This document shows positions 12,346 through 23,556 of a stretch of 64,000 nucleotides of DNA, in pieces. The notes under the pieces are model-generated. The model searched no databases. It saw nothing but the letters and a program-made list of their open reading frames with translations, and was not told the DNA's origin. The stretch is from Rotaria macrura (Eukaryota > Rotifera > Eurotatoria > Philodinida > Philodinidae): NCBI GenBank assembly GCA_900239685.1, contig OENT01000078.1, positions 124,001 through 188,000 of the forward strand. The letters are read 5' to 3'. The position numbers and the translations under genes were made by a program. Each line of letters opens with the position of its first letter. The first letter of the stretch is position 1.

Positions 12346-13093
12346 TTATTGTTCGTCATCATGTTGATGAAAAGTTTCATGGCGATTCAATTCCGATTGC
12401 CACACTGTTTGTGGCCAGCCTGTTCGTCCTTTAACTTTACGTGACGATGAGGAACTATCGAACTAAAAACAGTTTAAGACATATCGTCTTGTTCAAAATA
12501 AATTGAAATTAAAGCATTCATACTTTCATAAAATCTCTATGATCACGACGTGTTTTAATAATATCAGCTTTGAATGTATTTGGCATGGTAGTTGGATCAT
12601 CTTTCGATAAAATATCCATTAAAAATTCAATATATTTTGTAGCTAATTTCAGCGTTTTTATTTTTGATAATTTTGTATCTGGTTGAACATTGGGTATCGC
12701 AGTACGAAGATCAGAGAAAGCAGTATTAATTGATTGTGTACGACGACGTTCCTTTTTATTGGCCGATACACGTCTTTTAAAACCACGAGGAGCACTTCCT
12801 GTATAATATATGTATAGATGAATAATGTTCAAATTTACAAAAAAATAGGCTGTTTTCATTTAACCTGTTTGTCCCCCAATGCTTAAATCATTTTCATTCC
12901 ATATTATATTATGTTCATAGTTTGCTGTTGTAAGATTATCATCGAATGCGTGTGTTTCAAATTCATGGGTTGTATAATACGATGTTGATATTCGACTGTA
13001 TGGATGGTAATGCGTATTATGATGTTGCTGATTAAACGTTAGATTGTGTGAAGATGGTGATGAAATGAAATAATCATTTGGTACATTGAACAT
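12346..13093 (-). CDS. HAND: HAND-type bHLH transcription factor (3 exons)
   Basis: DNA-binding basic helix-loop-helix regulator; HAND proteins act in heart and mesoderm development in other animals and bind E-boxes as dimers with E-proteins. On the minus strand the exons are 13093-12865, 12798-12524 and 12462-12346, with introns of 66 and 61 bp, giving 206 aa (human HAND2 is 217). The basic region and helices (about residues 84-137) read [18 protein letters not shown] then [18 protein letters not shown], diagnostic of HAND rather than Twist. Exon 3 supplies the second HAND hallmark, [11 protein letters not shown] at residues 179-189; without it the protein would appear truncated at a GTATGA that is really a donor site. 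The N-terminal third is rich in His, Asn and Tyr. Confidence 0.93.
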
Positions 13094-14406
13094 GACTGCA
13101 AAATGTTAAGTCAATCACCTGTATGCACAGAAATTATATCAATAAATGAACTGACTTGTGTGTAGGTCTGGTATTCGTCAAGGAGATGTGTCTGTATTTT
13201 AGACTCGTAACTGTTTTCTTTTTCTTCATCATCATCCAATGATAGGAGAAAAAAAATTATCTCTCATTCTCTTAGTCTGACAAAAAAGAACATCTGATTG
13301 GTTGTTGTTTTTTTTTGGTATTTTTTTTCATTTGAGGAAAAATATTTCTTTTACTACATTTATTAGATTTTATATTTTATGACTTGTTTTTGTTTCTTGT
13401 AAATATTTTTTTTTTGATGATTTACTTACTCATCTACATACAATTGACAAAAATTACGATCATTAATTGTTGAAATGAAGAAAAACAAAATGTTCTTGTT
13501 CGTCAGAAGATTACTTTTATTTTTGCACAGAGAAAATGCTACTTCCTATTTGACCTTCCTCTGATTCATATGTCGATGTCTGTTGTTTTTCATAATTCAA
13601 TGAAACTCATCATTTCAATTATATTGACAATTACAAACGAATGCCCCAATGAGAATACTGATGTTTCTGATGAGCATCCTATCGCACGGCATGATGTTTG
13701 TTTGTTTAATAGTTCTATTTGATGTTAATACTTCCGCTGGACGATTATCACTTTCAATTGTCTTGGCTAATGAAAAAAATAGATCATGTATATACTTCAG
13801 CTTTTATTCTATACAATCGTATCGAGATCGATGATGATGATGATGATGATTACGTGTCTCCTTGTTTTTTGTTGAGTTTTCTTTAATATTGCGATGAGAA
13901 AAAGGAAGCGGAACTTTTTTTCTTTTCGTTTATGAAGACACTTGTTTGAAACAAGAATTTGCCCATAAAATCGAATGTACATGCATAGGATAGCATCTGC
14001 TCTTACAGTATCATATTTCTTTGATCTGAAATGTAGAAATTACAACATGACATGCGCTATGCTGACGCTGTTCGGTTAAAAGATATATGCCTGAAAATAC
14101 AAAGAATATTTTCAATATGAAAAAAAGACATAGAAGAATAATCATTTATTGATAAACTAGACTACATAGACATTCGTCAATCATTATATTTTTTTCTTAG
14201 TGATTTTAATGTTGTACTTGGGATAGATCGTCATGAACTTATTGTGCTTTTCTTCTAACTAGAATTATGAGATCCAGGAAGCAGAACTCTTCCTAAACGA
14301 CTGCTCTCTAATTCGTTTGTAGCAACTATGATATTTTCCATCTAATAGTGACATCATAAAGAAGAAAGAAAGCCGTTGTTATTAGATATGACTATTATCA
14401 AATCGA
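13094..14406. other. Divergent intergenic region upstream of HAND, with (GAT)7
   Basis: About 1.3 kb between the divergently transcribed HAND (-) and SWSAP1-like (+) genes. It is AT-rich with poly-T tracts and a (GAT)7 microsatellite at 13830-13850. HAND regulatory sequence would be expected here from position alone, but I cannot point to specific binding sites. A small plus-strand ORF at 13649-13834 has no recognisable similarity. Confidence 0.5.
13830..13850. repeat. (GAT)7 microsatellite
   Basis: Seven perfect GAT units in the HAND/SWSAP1-like divergent intergenic region. Confidence 0.9.
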
Positions 14407-15153
14407 ATGAATCCTTTATTTTTTAGTTGTTTGATATTAGTTATTGAAATGAATATTCTCGGTGCATTGTTTCCTCTTGAAAATTTTACTGAACGAAACG
14501 ATTGTGAAAAATCTTTAATAGATCTTTTAAAATATCATTACTCATTTGCTCGAACATGTTTACTTCGTGGGGATGCTGATCAATGTTTTCGTTCATTACT
14601 TTTTCAATCATCAATTTCATATGCTTCGATAGGTAAACGTATTTGTTTTTATACACCATTACCAATACAAAGTATTCCATCACTCGTACATAAATTAATA
14701 CCGGATTCTTTACTAACAGCTAACTTACATCTTATTGAATTTCATTATTTACCAACATTAATCGATGTACATAAGCATTTGATTACTAGAAATTGTGATA
14801 TAATTATTATTGATGGTTATCTTGAATATCCATTATTCAAAAAAGATGATTTATTTAAAATAATTTCAGCTTGTGCTTTATTAAGAGATACATATGAATA
14901 TTTAACAAAAAAGTTTCTTAATCCAGATCTTATTCTATTATGTTCGTGTACATGTTCAGATTCATCGATGACAAATGTTGAACAACGAGGATTATTCGAT
15001 CTTTCGATTCATATAGATATGCTTGAAAATGGAGATTATAACGCTGATATAAATTTACTATCAAAAAAACAAATCTCATGTGTATTTAATTTTCGTTTTA
15101 GTCGAAATGAAATAATTCCACTGTTTGTAACAATCCGAGATCATTGTAAATAA
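14407..15153 (+). CDS. SWSAP1-like RecA/RAD51-paralog-like protein (single exon)
   Basis: Resembles SWSAP1, the ATPase-like partner of the SWIM-domain protein ZSWIM7/SWS1 in the metazoan Shu complex, which promotes RAD51 filament function in homologous recombination. The product is 248 aa (human about 229); a second in-frame ATG at 14449 would give 234 aa. The best matching stretch is KRICFYTPLPIQSIP (residues 77-91) to the Walker B-like strand DIIIIDGYLEYP (131-142), with matching spacing to the human protein. Unlike human SWSAP1, the P-loop position (about 52-63, LLRGDADQCFRS) lacks GxxxxGK[ST]: no Gly-Lys-Thr is present. The assignment comes from remembered similarity and should be confirmed by profile search. 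AATAAA follows at 15200-15205. Confidence 0.6.
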   Translation: MNPLFFSCLILVIEMNILGALFPLENFTERNDCEKSLIDLLKYHYSFARTCLLRGDADQCFRSLLFQSSISYASIGKRICFYTPLPIQSIPSLVHKLIPDSLLTANLHLIEFHYLPTLIDVHKHLITRNCDIIIIDGYLEYPLFKKDDLFKIISACALLRDTYEYLTKKFLNPDLILLCSCTCSDSSMTNVEQRGLFDLSIHIDMLENGDYNADINLLSKKQISCVFNFRFSRNEIIPLFVTIRDHCK

Positions 15154-15335
15154 TTCTTCAATTCTATTTGTCTTTTCCTGTCAGATGCGATTATTGATTA
15201 ATAAAATACTAACTGTTCTCTCAAATGCTATCATAGGTTTTCTTTGTGGTAATAAAAAATGAATAAAGTTAAAAATTATTTAGTATACCTTAGTTATTTT
15301 GTTTGTCAAAATAATCGATCGCCAAAGAAAAATTA

Positions 15336-15896
15336 AGTCTCATTTATTTCATCTTGTCAGCAAGAATATATTTTGGTTTTTGTTCCTGTTCCTCTAGGTC
15401 GCGTTCACTTGGCTATGACGAGCTCGAAGATTTGCGTACTCGTATTGCGCTGATTCTGATTGAACGACTTAAAATGGGCTACTTAATTGATGATATCTAT
15501 ATCCTATTCCAGAGCTCCGTGGGATGGGATGGGACAGAGGGCGGCGGGACACGGGGCAGGATGGGACGGCTTTTGGATTCGTTCTTCATCCCTCAAGGAA
15601 TATTTTCTTTGTTTTTTAGTTGAAAAACAATTATTTTTTGTGACTTATCATCAGAGAAGTGTCGCTTTCGGTCAGAACAATTGACTCAACCATTTCAAGC
15701 CCCAAAAGGTAGTGTTTTACGAATGAAACAGTTCGGAAATTTTTGTAAATCATGTCAGACGAGACACGGGACTGAAAAATAAAAAGTAGGCGGGATGGGG
15801 TAGGCCAGAGGGCGACGGGACGGCTTTTTTGTCGCCCCGTGGAGCTCTGTCCTATTCCTACAAATTATCGTATATCGCTTAATCAAAAAGTACTGA
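15336..15896 (+). pseudogene. Small ORF interrupted by hAT MITE 2 (possible gene remnant)
   Basis: The left part is an open frame from 15336 to 15509 (including YDELEDLRTRIALILIERLK). The right part continues in the same frame from 15858 to a TGA at 15894-15896. The MITE plus one target duplication removes exactly 348 bp, a multiple of three, so both parts share one frame across the insertion site. A possible splice acceptor (TTGTCAG) lies at 15354-15360. No family is recognised. The combined ORF is only about 70 codons, so chance cannot be excluded. Confidence 0.3.
15502..15857. mobile_element. hAT-type MITE 2 with perfect 8-bp target duplication
   Basis: The element spans 15510-15849 (340 bp) between direct repeats TCCTATTC (15502-15509 and 15850-15857). 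The ends are CAGAGCTCCGTGGG on the left and, read inward from the right, CAGAGCTCCACGGGG, the same first nine bases as MITE 1. Subterminal GGGATGGGATGGGAC and GGGACGGC motifs resemble those of MITE 1, so the two probably share one transposase source. The interior is GC-richer than the surroundings and has no coding capacity. Confidence 0.88.
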
Positions 15897-16863
15897 TGTT
15901 GATCTATGCTATTAATTGAACAATAGCCCCAAAATGAACTATTTAAGTGATTCTTAAACATATCCTAACCATCGAGATTTTCGGAAATGATTTTGGATGT
16001 TATCTAAAATTACTTTATAGTACAGTTGAAGTATCTCGCTTCTTTCCTGATAATCTTAGGAAATGAGTTCGAAACTGTCTTTCTTCGGTAGCCATAGAAA
16101 TGAATTCAATGACCACTGATTATTTCAGCGTACCGTTAATATGGAGGATAAACTTCAATGTTCTTTGATTTTAAGTAAATCTGAACTAAATTTTTCTTCG
16201 ATTCGTGAACAGTAAGGCTAAACAGATGCTTTTCGTGTCGAGTAACCTATTACTACTCTACTCTCTTCGAACCACGAACTATTATTGAGTCATTCTCTGT
16301 TGAGGGCCAAAAGATTACTGCGATGATCTTTTTGTTACTCTGACAAGGATTTATGATGTACTACTTTTTTCATGTATATTAGAAACCCAAATCTTCGAAA
16401 ATCTTCGTAGCTTTCCATAACAAGTCTTGTTTCTTTTGAAATGCCACAATTTCTCAAGTAACGCAGCTCAAAAGTACTCTTTAAGATATTTAAATAATCA
16501 TATGCAACTTCTTCTACCTACGTCCATAAAAAAATTTTGATTTTCATGATGACATTCGGTATAGTTATGTTATTCTTTGATAGCTTTAACAAGCATAATA
16601 ACCTCTAGTGGTGATAAATATCGAGAATTTGGTGGGGTATAATTGTGAAAACGCGCTACAATCATAATCTATACGACAAACATGAGGTTTCAAGTATAAA
16701 GAGGATCAACTTCTATACATTATTCTGTCTATAGAACTATTCATGCACGTTCACAAGTATTCACTGCCATGCACGCTACTTTCAAATGATTGTTGGAAAT
16801 GCAAGGACGATAGTAGTGATTCCTTTTTGTATCCGAAACAGAGTTATCAACAGGTAAATTTTT

Positions 16864-16952
16864 TCGGCCCAGCCTGGCCTGGTGCCTAGCCTGCCCGTCG
16901 CCTTGTGTGGCATGAACGAGCCTTGCCCTGGCTTGCAGGCCAGGCATACATG
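16864..16952. repeat. GC-rich palindromic repeat, AGCCTGGCCTG family, copy A
   Basis: A patch about 89 bp long stands out from AT-rich flanks. It begins with CCCAGCCTGGCCTGGTGC and ends with CAGGCCAGGC, so the two ends are inverted repeats; internal CCTGCCC and TGCCCTGGC are related. A sister patch lies 1.7 kb downstream. It looks like a small foldback element, but no target duplication could be identified. Confidence 0.5.
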
Positions 16953-17576
16953 AAACCAAATAAAAAATCGATGCTTCTTTTTATAACACGTATCTATTCG
17001 GTTTAATATTTACTCATCATGTTGAAGATTAATGTGGCTGTTTATTTCTGTTTTTAAGGGAATTCCATTTCCTGGGCCGAAATTTTCAACTTTTTCGTTT
17101 CTTGGTTTTTTTTGCTGTATATGTGCTTAGAAGTGTACTCTATCTATTTGTGATGTTCTGAGGATTCAATTATTACTGTACAGTAAAAAAATCTAAAATA
17201 GAAATCGATTACCGTAGAGGTATAGGACGATTTTTCTTTCTGTCGTGGTTTTCCCGAACCTGTTTTTTTAAGTAAAAAGCTGTTAGCGCAATCCCTTATG
17301 GGATTAAAAATGTGAAACACGATTTAACTGCTTGTAACTGTCACAGTAATCTTGCTTCCCTTACTGGGTTCTACTATAGCCATTTCCACATCATCTCTTA
17401 CAGAGCCAGTAGAACTGCAATAAAGAAGCACCTAATATATTTTCATCTGAAATTACTCACATATATTCACTAACCCTGTACGATAAATCAATGATGTTCA
17501 GTGACGCACTTAAGGGCCTTTTATCACTTCTTTGACAGTCTTCAATCCACTCTTTAATTGCCTCCAATGAAGGGAT

Positions 17577-17643
17577 GACCTATCGGTAATGGTCTGTGAT
17601 GGGTAGGGGGGAGGGGGGAGTCACCTGTTGGTAACGGTCTGGG
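17577..17643. repeat. Imperfect 22-bp direct repeat around a G-rich tract
   Basis: GACCTATCGGTAATGGTCTG (17577-17596) and CACCTGTTGGTAACGGTCTG (17622-17641) are diverged copies separated by the G-run GGGTAGGGGGGAGGGGGGAG, which could form a G-quadruplex. Probably the relic of a minisatellite. Confidence 0.5.
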
Positions 17644-18543
17644 TGTGGATGCAAAATTTCTACCATAAACACTTGAAGACTCCTTTTAGTTTGTGTTTCA
17701 CAAAATTGACGATATTGACCCATTTCTCAGGCATGATATATTCGAGCAAGCTGATACTTTTTCTACAAGTTCCTAATAGTGTTACTAGTACCAATTTTGT
17801 TTTTATGTAAAAAAATATTCTTGCGCTAAACTTTGACAGATCTTACGAAGAAAGCCCAATTCAAACAACTTTTTTACTCAAAGGAGATGAGAGAGAAAGA
17901 ATTCAAAGCAATTGGCAACCTTAGGTGCTTCTGGTATCTGTAAAAAATTCTCAACTCTATCGAACATGCAGCAGCTGAGAAGCTGGGCAATTAGGGAAGC
18001 AAATATTTTCCTTGAACAAGCGTTTTGGAAGCGGGAGTTTATAAAAACGTGTAATCTATTGATCCAGATCTATCTACTCGGAAAGTTTCAAACATTTTTG
18101 ATGAGCCACTCTTAAAATTTGCTGCAAAGGGAAGGCATACCCTTAAAACAATAATTTCAAATATTTGGCCTATATATTAGAAAATAAAAAACTGTGATTT
18201 AACACCACTAACACTTCACAAATGAAACAACCACTATTAGACAACTTCAATAGGTAACGTCATTTTCCATATTTAAAACAAATCTAAACAAAATCACTTG
18301 AATTGACTGTCAGTTTTTACTAAATTCATCGTCTTTTCTATAATAAAAGATGAAAATTTAATGACTACTTTGTCTTCGTTTTTGTTTTCGTCTTTTTTAT
18401 TGTATCTTTCGCGATAATCTTTGAAGTAAATTCAGTTCGATCATGATTTTCCTTCTGTTTTCTTAATAGTGTAAGTTGGGTTATAGCGACATTTAGTAGG
18501 ACATTGAGCAGATCAAATGATCTCAGTCAACATTGAACAGTTC

Positions 18544-18626
18544 AGCCCAGCCTGGCCTGATGCAGGCCAGGCTAAAATCGGAAAAGTAAGCCCTTTCTGG
18601 TAGCCTGGCCTGTTGGCAGCTCCGAT
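18544..18626. repeat. GC-rich palindromic repeat, AGCCTGGCCTG family, copy B
   Basis: It begins with CCCAGCCTGGCCTGATGC, one base different from the start of copy A, followed at once by CAGGCCAGGCT in inverted orientation and, about 40 bp on, by AGCCTGGCCTG again. This arrangement of solo and inverted ends suggests a nested or rearranged member of the same family as copy A. Confidence 0.45.
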
Positions 18627-19442
18627 CCGAAACACATGAATCACCAATGGTTTTTTAAGATATACTTGTTTCAAAATATGCAATGAATATTTATTGTTTG
18701 TTGTAAGGCACACTTGGGAGTGTATATAGAAACAAATATTTTGTTATTCGGCGAACTATATCTTTGAATCTTTCAAAATGCATACTAATAACGTATCAAG
18801 TACCATATTACCCATTACAAGCTTTTTTAGGTTACTTTGAAACTAACTGAATGTCCTGATGTTCAGTTCTGACCTCCCGCTTTCAATTGGTCTTTCGTCA
18901 AGTATCAAGTATGACTTTTCTTTTGGAAAAATGATAAAACTTTGTCCACTTCTTTACAATCATTTCTTTTCGAAGTGTAATTTAGTAAATTTCGTTCTAG
19001 TAACGCTACGAAAACGATCTTATTTTAAAATTTCTATGAATATTTTAAGAAGTAATAGTTAAGAATGTGGTGCATCATTGTTGACTGTTTTCAAGAAATA
19101 CACCGCATTGCCTTTATTCTAAAAACTTTGTATACTAGGCTAGACGAACTGATAAAGCTATCACGAGCACTTGATTTTTGGTATCAACTTCATTATAATT
19201 ATATAATTAAGCAATAATGCTAATATAAACGGCATCAGATAACGATTGAATAGAATTGAAAGTTGATCAACAACTCTTGTTTACGTATCTAATGAAAAAT
19301 CTCTCTGAAAAAAACCAAGTTTAGTTTATGTTTATATTTCCATGTCTCTGAGTATGACTAATTTTAGTCATATTAGCTTGTATAAATGAAATCAATAGTT
19401 TCGAACTGCCTAATCGCTTGTGAATGTGGACTGCGCACGATG

Positions 19443-19713
19443 TACACTCTAACAAAAATAGGTTTTTTACGGAAGTCAAAACGGTTCTTCCAGTGTGCCC
19501 ACGGGAAGAACCATTTTGGGTTCAGTATAGAACTTTAAAAGGTTTGGTTTGTATGCTGCAAAACCTTTCTAGTTTCCTAAATCTTGAAAAGGTTTTGTAG
19601 CTTTAATACGAAACCTTTTAAAGTTCTATACTGAACCCGAAAAGGTTCTTCCGGTGTGCCCGTGGGAAGAACCTTTTAAAGTTCCAGAAAATATCTATTC
19701 TTTTTATAGTGTA
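19443..19713. mobile_element. TA-flanked foldback MITE with nested hairpins
   Basis: The element spans 19445-19711, with TA on each side (19443-19444, 19712-19713). The ends are CACTCTAACAAAAATAG on the left and, from the right, CACTATAAAAAGAATAG. Inside is a perfect 28-bp inverted repeat that starts GGGTTCAGTATAGAAC (about 19519) and returns about 19611-19638. Outside each arm lies a near-identical small palindrome, GGTTCTTCC..GGGAAGAACC (about 19481-19510 and 19645-19674). TA duplication suggests Tc1/mariner-type mobilisation. No coding capacity. Confidence 0.75.
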
Positions 19714-20720
19714 GATTCTATCATAGTATGAAAATGCCTGAAATAGCAAAGACGTTTGTATCTTTTTTTGACTCTGATAGCCGTTTTTATAGAACTTTAG
19801 CCTTCGATATAACTATAATAGTATGCAACAAAAGATCGAATAAGTGCTTTTCCAGTTGAAATAGTGCTCCAATATCGGTTTATTTGTGATTAATATGTTC
19901 TAAAAATGTGAGCACAAATCGTGTTTCGTTGCTGAGATATCAGAGTCCATACAATTACCCACATCCGTTGAAAGATACTATAGAGCTTTTACTTTTTTGA
20001 GACTTTCATATTTTAGAAAGGAAGCAAATTTTAGCTGAAATATTTATGGTTTATTATATTCCAGAATAGATCTGTTTGTGAGCATGATCTCATATCGAAA
20101 TATCGTGCTTCAGTTTTTAGTTCTTGCTATTTCATCCGATGTCTTCAATTACGATGAACCAGCAACGTAAGTACGTAGCTACGCGCAATGGCGACGAAAA
20201 AATCGCAATTCCTATAAGACACGACGTATGTGAGATTTTCATTTTATTAATCTGTGTATTGTGATTTTAAAAAACAGTTTAAAATAGAAAGATTTAAAAA
20301 GAAAGCAAACTGAAGATAGAAAACGTGGAAAGCTAAAAATTAAACAATATGAAAAGAAAGAATTAAAGCAATGATGAGTAAAAAATGATAAAAACTAATA
20401 TACAAATCTGGGAAACTCTAAAATAAAAGGAATACTGAAATTTTATTTCTTTTATTAAAAACCAAAGAAAAAATAAAGATCTAGAAAAAAAATAAACAAA
20501 AATCTAATGAAAGAAAAAAGTGAAAAACTTCTGTTCTGGATGCATATTTTCTTTCCTAATAGAATTACTTATGAAAGGAAATTCCCGGGAAATTTCCTTT
20601 TATATTGTCCCATCGTGTCTAATTGTTGGCCTTAATGTGGCCAACTATAAATAATGATAAGTCACATATAATCGGTTGGTGTCGACGTAGTTACTAAAGA
20701 AATGGATGACACGGGATAAG

Positions 20721-21343
20721 TAAAAATTTAGGGGTGCAACAAATCTTTAATGGATTTGGGATTTGTCACCAAATCTCTGAGATTTGGACTTGGATTTGGT
20801 TTTGGTTTCTGGATTCGGGGTATGGTTAGAACTGAGTTCCTAGCTGTGGATTTCGTCTATATTTGGATCACAGGATTGTTTGTATTACTTTTTTAAGCTT
20901 AGATTTGGGATTCGGGATTGGTGATACGTTTGGAATTTGGGGTTTGGACTTGGATTTGGGTTTGGGTCTTGGATTTGGACTTGGGGTTTGTTTTCGATCT
21001 GACATCATTCAAATTTTGTAGTCGTGATACATTGAAACCAAATCTCAATCCCAAATCCAAATCCCATACACAAATCCTACCCAAATCCTAACCATAATGA
21101 TACAGACCAAATCCCAAATCCAAATCCAAACCCAAATCTATACCAAATCTACACAATTTTGTATCAGCCTCTAAGAATTAATACTCTTCTCTCCCTTCTA
21201 AGACTTTATATTAAAAATTCTCATCAGATTTGGATAATTTAAGACCAAGCCCAAACCCAAATCCAAATCTCAGTCAAGAACAAATCCAAATCTATTTGCA
21301 CCAAATCCCAAGGCCTTGGATTTGTTGCACCCCTATAAAAATT
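20721..21343. mobile_element. hAT-type MITE 3 with perfect 8-bp target duplication
   Basis: The element spans 20729-21335 (607 bp), flanked by TAAAAATT at 20721-20728 and 21336-21343. The TIRs are TAGGGGTGCAACAAATC at the left and its exact complement at the right (17 bp). The interior is a dense degenerate array of GGATTTGG/GATTTGGGA motifs on the left half and CCAAATCC/CCCAAATC on the right half, so the whole element can fold on itself. The long minus-strand ORF inside is an artefact of this array. Confidence 0.88.
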
Positions 21344-23556
21344 CAAACGAAGTGCAGTAATTCTAGATAAAAGATCTAAAAGTATTTACCCTTTTAACAT
21401 TCTCCATGCCTCAGTGAGTATTAAATCATATAAAAAGTCTGAAATGAAGAGCTGTTGGAGATTTGCTGATATTTCTTCTTACCCATGTTTCTAACCTCAA
21501 CCAGAAACACATTTTACTGCAGCAAGGAAAATTTGACACTCACAGGATCTAAGAAGTGTTTTTAGGTATCGATGTGAATTTTAGTGTTTCGATTCACAGA
21601 AAAATCTCTTAACGAGGGAATACAACTGATTAAGACGAATCTCATCCAATAAAAAAGAAATCGTCTATTCGTGAAAGAAACTGTGACAGGATAAAGTTTG
21701 AACCAGTTGAGCCACTCTTATGATGACGCGTGCCGTCGTCAACTGCAACTAGTCAGCTGCAGGTTAATTTATTTGGTAGTTTTTTGTTGGTTAGACCCTG
21801 TATTTCGTTTATTGAGGGATAGCATGTGTGGAGGTAAATTATGCAACTCGGTATGTGTGTGAGGTAAATTTCATCTTAATTTTATTCAGAAAAATATAAA
21901 AATTTGCTTGTAAAGTCACAAAAATTCCATCTGACACAAAGCAATTCCATACCAAATATCATCCAAACCTATCATCATGATCTATACAATCAGTACTACG
22001 TCAAGAAATATTTTTTGCTTTGAGAGAACATTTATTCGTTAGGAACCAATTTTATGAACACGATACTGATTCTGCTGAAACGTCGCCCTTGCACCAGACA
22101 CTCAGAAAAGACAAAGTCTGAAGTCAAAGATTCTTTACGTCAACGTTTTCTAAAGCATTCAGAGAGCAAATATGTTTGTCGTTCAAACCTTGAAAGCCAG
22201 AAAAAAACGAAATATTTGACGATATCAGATTATTTTCGTGCTTAAAATTGGGCATAGGAGGCAGTGCCATGTGACATTCACATTCATTTCACCTAATAAT
22301 TTCCTGGATGTTAGATGAACAGTTTTGAATCACAAATCATCAGTTTTTTCATTCGTAGATACTTATATATGCAGTGTACGCAGAAAGAAGGTTTTATGTC
22401 CACCAAAGCTACTTATAGAGTATCAGTTACATCACTTTTCGGAACCAAAGACCATTCTAGTTGCAAAACGTTTCACAGTTCAGGAGCTCATTTTCATCAT
22501 TAGATAATTTTCTGGGCTTCAATTGGCATATTAAATGTGACAATAAATCAACAATGCCACTAGAGCCCTGTGGGATAAACTTTTGTCGCATCCTGAATGC
22601 TGTTTGTTCGGTCCCAAAAATGTTTAAAAGCCTCGTAATCTCGAGTGTCCTACAGGATGAGATACGCAGGAATTTCGGAATTCATGACTGTCCCATAGGA
22701 CTATAGATCTCAGGCATACCGATAACTTGTTAGACAAAACGAGACCGATGCTAGAGGGCGTGTTTCTATGGAGATGGGTGCATTTGTTACTGTTTGGTCA
22801 GACCAAGATGTACTGAAACCCATATTGATGTCGAAACAATAATGGACACTGAGTGACCTCTATACTATTGTGAATCGGGTTGCTCCACACGTTGTGACAG
22901 AACCATTGGGTCAGCGCACAGAATAAGGGTGAGAGTGCAACAAAGCGGAAAACCTGAACAGTCGTACTCTAAAGTATAAGTAAAGTACACGCTCTTAAAG
23001 TTTCACCTCTCCCATTTGAGCACTGACTAAAAATCAAATAATTATATAGAATCCAACCGTCAGATGTGTTTCTGCTTCCATAATCGAGATTTACATCAAA
23101 TTTCGTCGATTGGTCGGATTTGATGTGGTTCAGTTAGTTGGAATCTAGTATGCGGATTCATTTATCTCGATGTACACAACCTAATGATAAAGAGCTCTTT
23201 ACTCATTGCACAGAGCGGTTGTAAGGTGGCACCATCTTCTACATCAAACTCATTTTTTTCACAAGAAAAACAGATTAAATATGCATTAGTCTTCCATCAT
23301 TTTTATCATAAAATGCTTGCTTGGTAAACATGATTCCGAAGATATTAACTTTGCTAATGCCTTTCCTCAATGATTGGTATACTATGATGTAATTCAATTA
23401 CTCATGTTGAAAATTTTGTCGTCATATTATTTTGATGGACTTTCTTTTGATCCACGTATGCATATATATACATATATATATATATATATTTGTGTGGGAG
23501 CAGTTATATTATTTACAAGTAAATCACTAAATTATCCACACACTTTCTAGTAGAAA
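21344..23556. other. Intergenic, no supported gene; (TA)n near the right end
   Basis: Several ORFs of 60-80 codons occur at 22054-22706, but they overlap one another in different frames and show no known motif. A TA-rich microsatellite lies at 23461-23489, about 70 bp upstream of the E2-like gene. Confidence 0.5.
23461..23489. repeat. (TA)n microsatellite upstream of the E2-like gene
   Basis: TA dinucleotide run broken once by a C, ending about 68 bp before the ATG of the UBC-SOCS gene. Confidence 0.85.

Larger units (their letters stand above)
15897..19442. other. Gene-poor region with short repeats
   Basis: No gene recognised. It contains two GC-rich palindromic patches (16864-16952 and 18544-18626) and a G-rich pair of imperfect direct repeats (17577-17643), annotated separately. 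The remaining ORFs are short, mutually overlapping and without recognisable motifs. Confidence 0.5.

Noticed and set aside
13649-13834. 61-codon hydrophobic ORF upstream of SWSAP1-like gene
   Set aside because: Signal-like start but no family match, no splice context, and it runs toward a microsatellite.
20899-21084. Minus-strand ORF rich in Lys, Ser, Thr and Gln repeats
   Set aside because: It lies wholly inside hAT MITE 3 and is a translation of the GGATTTGG array.
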